From contig JAQSXJ010000015.1 of the NCBI GenBank assembly GCA_029256725.1, positions 79,968 through 143,967 of the forward strand: a DNA stretch of 64,000 nt, written 5' to 3'. The position numbers and the translations under genes are program-made. The notes under the pieces were generated by a model. The model saw only the letters and a list, made by a program, of their open reading frames with translations. It had not been told where the DNA came from and made no database searches. Each line of letters begins with the position of its first letter. The stretch's first letter is position 1. This DNA is from Anaerocolumna sp. GTDB taxonomy: Bacteria > Bacillota > Clostridia > Lachnospirales > Lachnospiraceae. Below, in pieces: positions 9,785-18,130 of this stretch.

Positions 9785-12700
9785 ATGTACAAAATCGCAG
9801 GTGAATTACTCCCCTGTGTTATTGATGTTTCTGCCCGAGCTTTAGCAAGCCACGCACTGTCTATCTTCGGTGACCATTCCGATGTATATGCATGTCGCCA
9901 GACAGGATTTGCAATGCTTTGTTCCGGAAATGTACAGGAAGTTATGGATTTAGGTGCGGTAGCACATCTTTCCACTCTGAAGGCACGTGTTCCTTTCCTT
10001 CATTTCTTTGATGGTTTCAGAACCTCCCATGAAATTCAAAAAATTGAAATGTGGGATTATGAAGATTTAAAAGAAATGACAGACATGGATGCTGTTGCAG
10101 CTTTCCGTAAGCGCGCATTAAATCCTGAGCACCCCGTAACACGCGGTACTGCACAGAACCCTGATATTTTCTTCCAGGCAAGAGAAGCAAGTAATCCTTA
10201 CTATGATGCCGTTCCCGGTATTGTAGAAGAATATATGAATAAAGTAAATTCCAAGATTGGAACAGATTACAAACTGTTCAATTATTATGGTGCTCCTGAT
10301 GCTGAGCATGTAATCATCGCAATGGGTTCCGTATGTGATACCATTGAAGAAACAATTGATTACTTAGTAGCTGAAGGCGCTAAAGTCGGTTTAATCAAAG
10401 TAAGACTTTTCAGACCTTTCTCTGTAAAACACTTACTGGATGTTATTCCTGATTCTGTTAAACAGATCAGCGTACTTGACAGAACAAAAGAACCCGGAGC
10501 TCTTGGTGAGCCTTTATGGTTAGATATCGTAGCTGCCTTAAAGGATACTAAATTCAAGGACATCCCTGTATTAACAGGTCGTTATGGTTTAGGTTCCAAA
10601 GATACTACTCCCGGACAGATTGCTTCTGTTTATAAAAATACTGAGAAAAAGAAATTTACTATCGGTATCGTTGATGATGTTACTCACCTTTCACTTGAAA
10701 CAACCAAGAAATTTAATACAACTCCCGAAGCAACTATCAGCTGCAAATTCTGGGGACTTGGTGCGGATGGTACCGTAGGTGCTAACAAGAACTCCATTAA
10801 GATTATCGGTGACCATACAGACATGTATGCTCAGGCTTATTTCGATTATGATTCCAAGAAATCAGGTGGTATCACTACTTCCCACTTACGTTTCGGAAAA
10901 GCTCCCATTAAATCTACATACCTTGTAAGCCAGGCTAACTTTGTTGCTTGTCATAATCCTTCTTATGTAAGAAAATACAACATGGTTCAGGATTTGAAAG
11001 AAGGCGGTTCCTTCTTACTTAACTGTGGCTGGACAATGGAAGAGATCGAAGCTCACTTACCTGGACAGGTTAAGCGTTATATTGCTGAGCACAACATCAA
11101 ATTCTACACCATTGACGGTATCAGCATTGGTAAAGAAATCGGCCTTGGCGGACGTATCAACACTGTATTACAGGCAGCTTTCTTTAAATTAGCAAATATT
11201 ATTCCCGTAGAAGACGCGGTTAAATACATGAAAGCAGCTGCTACTGCTTCTTATAGCAAGAAGGGTGACGCTGTTGTTAAGATGAACCATGACGCGATTG
11301 ATCGTGGACTCACTGGTGTTAAGGAAATTGAAGTTCCTGCTTCCTGGGCTAACGCAGAAGACGAAAGTCTCTTAAGTGAAGCAACCGGCTCCAGAAGAGA
11401 TATTGTTGACTATGTAAATAAGATTCAGAATGTTGTTAATGCACAGGATGGATACAGCTTACCAGTTTCTGCTTTCGTAGATATGGCAGACGGTACTTTC
11501 CCCTTAGGTTCTGCAGCATTTGAGAAACGTGGTATCGCAGTAGATGTTCCCAAGTGGAATCCTGATAACTGTATACAGTGTAACTTCTGTTCTTATGTTT
11601 GCCCTCATGCATCCATCCGTCCTGTTGCTATGACAGAGGCTCAGGCTGCAAATGCTCCTGAAGGTTCAACTTATGTTGACTTAACAGGTATGGCTGGTTA
11701 CAAATTTGCTATCTCCGTATCTGCTCTGGATTGTCAGGGTTGCGGATCTTGTGCTAATGTTTGTCCCGGCAAGAAGGGTGAGAAGGCTCTTACAATGGAA
11801 AGCCTTGAGACACAGCTGGATTCTCAGAAATTATTTGACTACGGCGTTGAAATCGGATTCCCTGATGAAGTTGTTGCTAAGTTCAAAGAGACAACCGTTA
11901 AGGGCAGCCAGTTCAAGAAGCCTTTACTTGAGTTCTCCGGTGCCTGCGCAGGCTGCGGTGAAACACCTTATGCTAAACTTGCTACACAGTTATTCGGAGA
12001 CAGAATGTACATCTCCAATGCTACCGGATGCTCCTCTATCTGGGGCGGTAGTGCACCTTCCACTCCTTATACAGTAAATAGAGAAGGAAAAGGTCCCGCA
12101 TGGGCTAACTCCTTATTCGAGGATAATGCAGAGTACGGTTATGGTATGGCACTTGCTCAGAAAGCTTTAAGAAAACGTCTTATTTCTTCTGTTGAATCTC
12201 TGTTAACTACAGTAGAAAACACAGATGTGAAATCTGCTCTTGAGCAATACCTTGCTACAAAAGATTCCAGTACTTTAAATGCTCCTGCTTCTACAGAATT
12301 AATTGCTGCTCTTGAAGGCTGTGAATGCGATAACGAAGACAGAGCTAACATCCTTGCTAACAGAGACTTCTTATCCAAGAAATCTCAGTGGATCTTCGGT
12401 GGTGACGGTTGGGCTTACGATATCGGTTTCGGCGGCTTAGACCATGTAATTGCCAGCGGTGAAGATGTTAACATCCTTGTATTTGATACAGAGGTTTATT
12501 CCAATACAGGCGGCCAGTCCTCCAAATCTACACCTACCGGTGCTATCGCTCAGTTCGCAGCTGCCGGTAAAGAAGTTAAGAAGAAAGATCTTGCAGCTAT
12601 CGCAATGAGCTATGGTTATGTTTATGTAGCACAGATCGCTCAGGGTGCTGATTACAACCAGTGTGTAAAAGCATTTGTTGAGGCTGAAAGCTATCACGGT

Positions 12701-13033
12701 CCTTCTCTTATCATCGCATATGCTCCTTGTATCAACCATGGTATCAAGGGCGGTATGAAGGGTGCTCAGACAGAAGAGAAACGTGCAGTTGCTGCCGGAT
12801 ACTGGCATACCTTCCGTTTTGATCCTCGTCTTGAGGAACAGGGCAAGAATCCATTCCAGTTAGACTCCAAAGAGCCTACTGCTGATTATCAGGAATTCCT
12901 TGCAAGCGAAGTAAGATATAGCTCCCTTGCACGTTCTAACCCTGAAAGAGCAGCCGATCTCTTTGCTAAGGCTGAGGCAAGTGCTAAAGCTAAGTACAAG
13001 AAACTTGTACGTTTGGCTTCCTGGGAAGATTAA
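9785..13033 (+). CDS. nifJ: nifJ main part (pyruvate:ferredoxin oxidoreductase)
   Basis: The remaining 1082 residues of the homodimeric enzyme that converts pyruvate and CoA to acetyl-CoA, CO2 and reduced ferredoxin. Visible are the rest of domain I, the CoA-binding domains, two [4Fe-4S] motifs (CIQCNFCSYVC near 595 and CQGCGSCANVC near 650), the cysteines CAGCGE near 720 of the proximal cluster, and the thiamine-diphosphate block GGDGWAYDIGFGG near 873 with NTGGQSSKSTPTG. The ATG here is an internal Met without a ribosome binding site, so translation would depend on reinitiation at the overlapping stop of the first fragment. Missing about 96 N-terminal residues should abolish pyruvate binding. 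Either a disrupted gene or an assembly artefact; codon use is that of a highly expressed gene. Confidence 0.88.
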   Translation: MYKIAGELLPCVIDVSARALASHALSIFGDHSDVYACRQTGFAMLCSGNVQEVMDLGAVAHLSTLKARVPFLHFFDGFRTSHEIQKIEMWDYEDLKEMTDMDAVAAFRKRALNPEHPVTRGTAQNPDIFFQAREASNPYYDAVPGIVEEYMNKVNSKIGTDYKLFNYYGAPDAEHVIIAMGSVCDTIEETIDYLVAEGAKVGLIKVRLFRPFSVKHLLDVIPDSVKQISVLDRTKEPGALGEPLWLDIVAALKDTKFKDIPVLTGRYGLGSKDTTPGQIASVYKNTEKKKFTIGIVDDVTHLSLETTKKFNTTPEATISCKFWGLGADGTVGANKNSIKIIGDHTDMYAQAYFDYDSKKSGGITTSHLRFGKAPIKSTYLVSQANFVACHNPSYVRKYNMVQDLKEGGSFLLNCGWTMEEIEAHLPGQVKRYIAEHNIKFYTIDGISIGKEIGLGGRINTVLQAAFFKLANIIPVEDAVKYMKAAATASYSKKGDAVVKMNHDAIDRGLTGVKEIEVPASWANAEDESLLSEATGSRRDIVDYVNKIQNVVNAQDGYSLPVSAFVDMADGTFPLGSAAFEKRGIAVDVPKWNPDNCIQCNFCSYVCPHASIRPVAMTEAQAANAPEGSTYVDLTGMAGYKFAISVSALDCQGCGSCANVCPGKKGEKALTMESLETQLDSQKLFDYGVEIGFPDEVVAKFKETTVKGSQFKKPLLEFSGACAGCGETPYAKLATQLFGDRMYISNATGCSSIWGGSAPSTPYTVNREGKGPAWANSLFEDNAEYGYGMALAQKALRKRLISSVESLLTTVENTDVKSALEQYLATKDSSTLNAPASTELIAALEGCECDNEDRANILANRDFLSKKSQWIFGGDGWAYDIGFGGLDHVIASGEDVNILVFDTEVYSNTGGQSSKSTPTGAIAQFAAAGKEVKKKDLAAIAMSYGYVYVAQIAQGADYNQCVKAFVEAESYHGPSLIIAYAPCINHGIKGGMKGAQTEEKRAVAAGYWHTFRFDPRLEEQGKNPFQLDSKEPTADYQEFLASEVRYSSLARSNPERAADLFAKAEASAKAKYKKLVRLASWED

Positions 13034-13091
13034 TCCATAAAGTTTAAGTTTATAAGAAGGATTATTTCCTGCTTAGTTAAGATAATATAAG

Positions 13092-13141
13092 AAAAAATGC
13101 GTTGTAACACTGATTTATATCAGTATACAACGCATTTTTTT
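13092..13141 (+). terminator. Strong terminator of nifJ
   Basis: aaaaaatgcgttgta (13092-13106) pairs perfectly with tacaacgcatttttt (13126-13140). A smaller stem sits in the loop and a T-run follows. Confidence 0.9.
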
Positions 13142-13195
13142 GTTGTATTATATGAGTTGAGTTAATGGGTAACGTAAGTTTTTCTTAAAGGGGAC

Positions 13196-13409
13196 GGCAA
13201 ATTGGAGAAAACAGAAAAAACTCATGCTTCAATTCCAAGGTATAAGAAGTCCTAATTCTCTGAATATTTTATGCTAGACATATTATAAAATAGATAACTC
13301 GCTACGCTCAAACAATCTATTTTATAATATAGCACAAAATATCCAGAGAAAAGGACTTCTAATACCTTTCCATAGGCGCATTCGTTCTTTCTGTTTTCTC
13401 CAATTTTCC
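13196..13409. repeat. Long imperfect palindrome 1 (about 100-bp arms)
   Basis: The left arm 13196-13295 and right arm 13315-13409 are reverse complements over roughly 95-100 bases with scattered mismatches and small gaps. Near-perfect blocks are attggagaaaacagaaa, agaagtcct and tattataaaatagat. The loop is AACTCGCTACGCTCAAACA (13296-13314). There is no open frame across it. The mismatches rule out a recent snap-back copy. A second hairpin of the same design but with unrelated arms lies at 39467-39708. Confidence 0.85.
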
Positions 13410-13574
13410 TGAAATTAATGGAAATAGGCTTTTGATGCTTGGTTCGTTATTATGGTTTAGTTAAAGATTCAATAAAGAATGTATAATTTACAAAGGCTAT
13501 TATTTTATTAAATTGTTCAGTTAATAATTACCTAAATTTTTATTTTAGAATTCTCAGTAATATAGTATTATCAC

Positions 13575-14501
13575 CTATTTTATAAAAAATCCTGCAAAGA
13601 ACATAAGAATAGGGATAGTCACGAGAGAAGTTACCGTACTTATTGAATAAAGTTCAGATGCATACAGATGATTCTTATTAAAACGCAGTGCAAATAGCAT
13701 TCCCGTTGCTGCTACGGGACAACCTGCTGCAATTACGGTTGTAGTAAGAATCATATTATCTATAGGAAGTTTATGAAATAGTAATACCAGTATGGCTGGT
13801 ATTACTAGCTGCTTCATTAATACTACCAGGTAAATTCTGCCCTTTAACAGCACCTTTTTAAGCTGGGATTGTGCCATGGTTGCACCTGCGATTATCATTG
13901 CCAGGGGTGTATTCATTGATGCCACATAGTCCATAGAGCGATACAGAACCTCCGGAATCCGGACATTTAATAGGAATAGAACAAGTCCTGCTATAATTGC
14001 TATAAAAGTGGGCGATATCAGGGTTTTTAGAATTGCTTTCATATCCTTTTTCCCTGTCATTAGCACAACGCCATGCGTCCATATAAGCACATTAAAGACT
14101 GTTAAATAAGCAGTCAGGTAAAATACACCTTCGCTGCCAAATAGGCTGTTGATAAGGGGTATACCAATAAATCCGCAGTTCGAATATATAGCTGAAAACC
14201 TCTCCAGTGAAATATCCTGTTTGTTCTTTCCTCTTATTAATAGTCTGGCTGCTCCCATTGCGACCAGATGGCTGACAAAGGCAAGTACAAAGGATATTTC
14301 AAGTCCCAGCAGTAATTCTTTATTAAAATCCCTCTGATAAGAATTAAATATCAGCAAAGGATTTACGATTAATAGTAAAAAGTCCGATAGTTTTCTATTG
14401 GTTTCATGATTAATAATCTTTATCTTATAACAGAAAAAACCTAATAACATTATCAGAAACATAATTAGTATTTGATTTAGTGCAATGACTGCTAATGTCA
14501 T
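13575..14501 (-). CDS. AEC-family (auxin efflux carrier-like) transporter
   Basis: Inner-membrane permease of the AEC superfamily, whose bacterial members include malate and malonate carriers. The 308 residues contain about ten hydrophobic segments in two halves joined by a polar linker near residue 150. The family blocks SNCGFIGIPL (first half) and the glycine/alanine-rich MIIAGATMAQ and AAGCPVAATGM (second half) are present. The gene stands alone between a long palindrome and an IS-end-like palindrome, so context gives no substrate. A weak organic acid is the usual guess. Confidence 0.85.
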   Translation of the reverse strand: MTLAVIALNQILIMFLIMLLGFFCYKIKIINHETNRKLSDFLLLIVNPLLIFNSYQRDFNKELLLGLEISFVLAFVSHLVAMGAARLLIRGKNKQDISLERFSAIYSNCGFIGIPLINSLFGSEGVFYLTAYLTVFNVLIWTHGVVLMTGKKDMKAILKTLISPTFIAIIAGLVLFLLNVRIPEVLYRSMDYVASMNTPLAMIIAGATMAQSQLKKVLLKGRIYLVVLMKQLVIPAILVLLFHKLPIDNMILTTTVIAAGCPVAATGMLFALRFNKNHLYASELYSISTVTSLVTIPILMFFAGFFIK

Positions 14502-14715
14502 AAATTACCTCTTCTAATGGTGATGATTACACACCAAAATATAATATCAAATATAAATTTCACTGTCAATCTCTCCTGTTGATAATAACTTGTCTGCCGG
14601 TTGACAAAAACCTGAATGCTCTTATAACTGTTTTTATGAGAGTATTTATAAGAATCGCTTTATGCACATACAGTAAGCTATAAAGATGACTTTTGGATTA
14701 TAAAAAGATGTATCA
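14502..14715. other. Upstream region of the AEC gene
   Basis: AT-rich spacer holding the presumed promoter of the minus-strand permease; no gene or conserved structure was seen. Confidence 0.3.
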
Positions 14716-14818
14716 AAAAGACCGGTAGATACCCTTCTGGGTTTGATGTGACCCCCATAAGTTAGACCTAAAAATCTAACTTATGGGGGTCTGTTCATTT
14801 ATCTAGCGGTCTTTTTTA
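14716..14818. repeat. Nested palindrome resembling paired IS3-type ends, possible terminator
   Basis: The outer arms aaaagaccggtag (near 14716) and ctagcggtctttt (near 14803) enclose a perfect 17-bp inverted pair GACCCCCATAAGTTAGA (14750-14766) and its complement (14775-14791), with an eight-base loop. The inner arm resembles the tgacccccaaaagttaga terminus of IS3/IS150-type elements, so this may be two ends left after loss of the transposase. The outer stem followed by T-runs would also work as a terminator in either direction. Confidence 0.6.
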
Positions 14819-14919
14819 CTATGAATAATAATTTATTCGTATATTTATTTCATAAATCATGTTAACATTCATAATTCATGCAACATTATAAATCATGCTA
14901 ACAGCTGTTCTTCTTCATC

Positions 14920-16173
14920 TTACGCACTTAATCTGTCTTTTACAGTCTCTTTATTCATTAAGATATGTCTGGATTTGTCATAGGATACTCTGCAGTATAC
15001 AATCACAGGAGATACTTTCTGTATGACTAATCCGGGAATTCTTTGCCCAAAGGCTACTTCTTCTTCATTTTTCTTAATTGCTCCGGCTCCAGCCATGATA
15101 AAGAGAAACAAGGGCATTGTCTGCACCCACATTAGTGTAACATCTGTTATTCCGTGTATCAATGCTGCACCTGCTACTCCCAAGATCAAAGATGTTATAT
15201 GGGTATTCTTCTGGTAGAAGCATCTTTTTAAGATGTCCAGAATAAACTTACCAAAGGCTGTAAAAAGCACAATGGTACCCAGGATTCCGTAATTAAGCAA
15301 TGCCTCAAATATTATACTGTGGGAATGCATAACCATTTTGCCGGTCTGTAATGTGGAGTATGCATAAGCCATGGTGCCTTTTCCAAGTAAAGGGGCTTCC
15401 TGTATAAAGGACAGCGCATCCTTCCATATCTGAAAACGCATACTGAGGGTCAGACTCGCTTCTGATATTCTTGGTATGATATCGGGATTGATTAACAAAA
15501 TCATGCCGATACCAACACCTGCCATAGCAACAAAGGTAATCAGCAGGCGTTTATATTTTAGTACAAATAACATAACTGCAGTTCCTGCTAACACTTCTAC
15601 CCAGCCGAACATACTCTGGCTTAAATAGATATTAATTAAGTTCATCGTAACAGCAATCAGGTATATTTTCTTATTTCCCTGACCTGTCAGCAATTTGTAA
15701 ACGCAAATAAGTATTACAGTAGCTGATATGGTGGCAAAATAGTTTGGATAGAAGAAAATGCTGCATACTCTCTGATAGCTTAAGTAATCCATAGAGATAA
15801 GAGCCTTTTCCACCAAAGCATATACTGTTGAGAAGCAACTGAAGATACACATAATTGTAAGACTCTTCTCAAAAAGTTCTGCGGTCATTATCCTGAACTG
15901 ATATATTCCTAGCACTGCTGCAAGTGTAAAGACAAACCCTCCCAGTACTCCCATCCAGTTACCGTAAATTAATGAAACTACCTGGAAAAACAACTGGAAA
16001 TAAATCACACTCTTAAACGCCTTATGTACACTTAAGGCTTCTCTTGTCTGTTTGTTAATAAGTAAATATAATGCAATCGCAACCAATATAACACCTGATA
16101 GCATATAGGGCAGAAAAATAGCCGCTGCTGCTATCATTACTAAATTACTGTCTGTCAGTAATTTTTCCGCCAT
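14920..16173 (-). CDS. O-antigen ligase / Wzy-type polymerase-like membrane protein
   Basis: Polytopic membrane protein of at least 417 residues with about eleven hydrophobic segments. The block SMRFQIWKDALSFI followed by PLLGKGTMAYA and the conserved HSHSIIFEALLNYGILG is the extracytoplasmic loop signature of the Wzy_C/O-antigen ligase superfamily, which polymerises or transfers lipid-linked glycans. No glycosyltransferases are nearby, so the substrate is unknown. The frame stays open for about 39 codons upstream of this ATG. A purine-rich segment (agaggcggg) there precedes an ATA codon at the right spacing, giving MIENKVIIRKT if ATA initiates. The true start is therefore uncertain, and a mutated start codon is possible. 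Confidence 0.72.
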   Translation of the reverse strand: MAEKLLTDSNLVMIAAAAIFLPYMLSGVILVAIALYLLINKQTREALSVHKAFKSVIYFQLFFQVVSLIYGNWMGVLGGFVFTLAAVLGIYQFRIMTAELFEKSLTIMCIFSCFSTVYALVEKALISMDYLSYQRVCSIFFYPNYFATISATVILICVYKLLTGQGNKKIYLIAVTMNLINIYLSQSMFGWVEVLAGTAVMLFVLKYKRLLITFVAMAGVGIGMILLINPDIIPRISEASLTLSMRFQIWKDALSFIQEAPLLGKGTMAYAYSTLQTGKMVMHSHSIIFEALLNYGILGTIVLFTAFGKFILDILKRCFYQKNTHITSLILGVAGAALIHGITDVTLMWVQTMPLFLFIMAGAGAIKKNEEEVAFGQRIPGLVIQKVSPVIVYCRVSYDKSRHILMNKETVKDRLSA

Positions 16174-16436
16174 CCCGGCAAAATCTCTTTGTTGTAACGC
16201 TTTTATAATGAACTCTGTATCTTTTGTTTTTCTGATAATAACTTTATTCTCTATGATAACCCGCCTCTTTTCTTTTTGACAGCACCTAAATTACATTAGC
16301 GCTTCTCACAAACAGAAGACCGAAGTTTCCGTAATGAATGTCTATCACGAATAGGCATTTTATCACATATTGATAAAATTATCAATTTGGTATATCCTTA
16401 ATGTTTTTTACGAATTTATTAATTTTTACATAAATT

Positions 16437-17117
16437 TTATGAAGATTTATCATTTAAGCTTGCTTTTGCCAAGTATAACAGAGCATTACAGATGCCAGCT
16501 GCAACATTACTGCCGCCTTTTCTGCCTCTGGCTACAATATAGTGTATATTAAGATCTTCTATCATTTCCTTGGCTTCTACTACATTGACAAAACCAACAG
16601 GAACAGCAATAACAAGAGCAGGCTTAAACTGCTTCTCAAGAATTAATTCATGGAGGGTAATAAGTGCTGTGGGTGCGTTACCAACTGCAAATATAAGCTC
16701 TCCTTTCAGTATCCCCTCTTCTTTTAGACGAAAAGCCTTCTCCATGCTCGCAGTTGCTCTGGTAACCCCTCTTTTTTGAGCTTCCTCTGCTACGTCCTTA
16801 TCCGCCATAAAACAATGAATCTCACAGCCAAAGAGCTCCAGGGCAGCTTTATTAATTCCTGCTTTACCCATGTTGGTATCTGTAATAATTACCGGTTTAT
16901 CTTTAAGAACTTCCAGTGTATGACCAACAACACCTGATGAAAAATTCAGGTTCTCCGCATAATCGAAGTCAGCTGAGGTATGTATTACCCTCTTTATAAT
17001 TGATATGGTTCCTGGTTCCTTTTCTTCAAAGCCACGTTTCTTAAGTTCTCCTTCAATGATTTCAAAACTTCTTTTTTCAATCTCTTCCGGGAGAAGATTT
17101 TCTATCTTGTATTTCAT
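16437..17117 (-). CDS. cbiC: Cobalt-precorrin-8 methylmutase
   Basis: Moves the C11 methyl group to C12, turning cobalt-precorrin-8 into cobyrinic acid. The 226-residue protein has the catalytic histidine in RVIHTSADFD (His46) and the conserved block FAVGNAPTAL near 143, plus GVVGHTLEVLKDKPVIITDT. Length is normal. It is the last gene of the 23-gene cobalamin run, 54 nt after cobO. No clear terminator follows; an 18-bp AT palindrome lies at 16369-16386. Confidence 0.93.
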   Translation of the reverse strand: MKYKIENLLPEEIEKRSFEIIEGELKKRGFEEKEPGTISIIKRVIHTSADFDYAENLNFSSGVVGHTLEVLKDKPVIITDTNMGKAGINKAALELFGCEIHCFMADKDVAEEAQKRGVTRATASMEKAFRLKEEGILKGELIFAVGNAPTALITLHELILEKQFKPALVIAVPVGFVNVVEAKEMIEDLNIHYIVARGRKGGSNVAAGICNALLYLAKASLNDKSS

Positions 17118-17171
17118 TATTCCTCGCCTTCCGCCGTTCTTAACGGCCCTTTAAAAGATATTTTACTTGTA

Positions 17172-17699
17172 CTAAAATTCAATACCTTTTCTTGCTCCTA
17201 TATTCTGGTCAAAGGGGTGCTTCATTTTCTTAATTTCTGAAACATAATCTGCATGTTCAAGAAAAAGCGGCGCTGGGTCCCTTCCAGTCAGAACAAGCTC
17301 TAATTTATCAGGTTTTTCCCTTATAAGAGTATCAATTATATTTCTATCCAATAGATTATAGTGGTAAGCTGCACATACTTCATCCAGCACCAGTAAGTCA
17401 CAATCTTCTTCATAGACATATTGTAAGGCAGTCTTAAGATTTCTGTTATGAAGTTTCGTTATCTGCAGCTTATCCTCTTCTGACATACGCTTATAGAACC
17501 CGTAATCCACATCATTTCTTATTACAGTTACATTCTTAAGGTCTCTTAAAATATCTATCTCACCGGAGTCTCTTGCCTTAAGAAATTGAAAAAATACGAC
17601 CTTTAACCCACTGCCTGCAGCCCTAACTGCTAAACCTGCAGCGGCTGTCGTCTTACCTTTACCGTCACCACAATATACATGTATCAATCCTTTATTCAT
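17172..17699 (-). CDS. cobO: Cob(I)yrinic acid a,c-diamide adenosyltransferase
   Basis: Adds the 5'-deoxyadenosyl upper ligand to Co(I) corrinoids using ATP (CobA/BtuR family). From the Met at 17699 the protein has 175 residues and begins MNKGLIHVYCGDGKGKTTAA, with the family P-loop GDGKGKTT at 11-18; VLDEVCAAYH is the Walker B-like block. I choose this start because gtgggag lies upstream and family members begin here. The frame stays open to 17777 through the last copy of an 85-bp repeat, which would add 26 residues (MKKHNSHPDLWKCHICK...) if that upstream ATG is used. Confidence 0.92.
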   Translation of the reverse strand: MNKGLIHVYCGDGKGKTTAAAGLAVRAAGSGLKVVFFQFLKARDSGEIDILRDLKNVTVIRNDVDYGFYKRMSEEDKLQITKLHNRNLKTALQYVYEEDCDLLVLDEVCAAYHYNLLDRNIIDTLIREKPDKLELVLTGRDPAPLFLEHADYVSEIKKMKHPFDQNIGARKGIEF

Positions 17700-18030
17700 A
17701 CTTTCTCCCACTGCATACCACATCTGCTTGCAGATATGGCACTTCCACAAATCAGGATGTGAATTATGCTTTTTCATAATTCACACTTGCTCCCATTGCA
17801 TACCGCATTTATTTGTAGATGTGGCACTTCCACAAATCAGGATGTGAATTATGCTTTTTCATAATTCACACTTGCTCCCATTGAATACCGCATTTATTTG
17901 TAGATGTGGCACTTCCACAAATCAGGATGTGAATTATGTTTTTTCATAATTCACACTTGCTCCCATTGCATACCGCATCTGTTTGTAGATGTGGCACTGC
18001 CACAAATCAGGATGTGAATTAAGTTTTCAA
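17691..18030. repeat. 85-bp tandem repeat array (4 copies) between cbiP and cobO
   Basis: Four units of 85 bases begin at 17691, 17776, 17861 and 17946. The central two are almost identical; the outer two are diverged. On the transcribed (minus) strand each full unit carries gggag, then ATG and the 17-codon open frame MKKHNSHPDLWKCHIYK with a stop. In the unit next to cobO this stop is lost and the frame runs into cobO. The units also contain complementary segments around gtgaattat / ataattcac. A diverged single copy sits at about 23055-23115. Confidence 0.9.
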
Positions 18031-18130
18031 TAATTCACATTAATCGCCATTAGCAACTTTGCACGCTCCAATCAACAGTTGAAATTGCTTTCTTAATTAA
18101 TACACTAACTCCCATTTACATGGTTATATA

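Noticed and set aside
11706..12077. Plus-strand frame inside nifJ
   Set aside because: Out-of-frame shadow within well-conserved iron-sulfur and thiamine-binding coding sequence.
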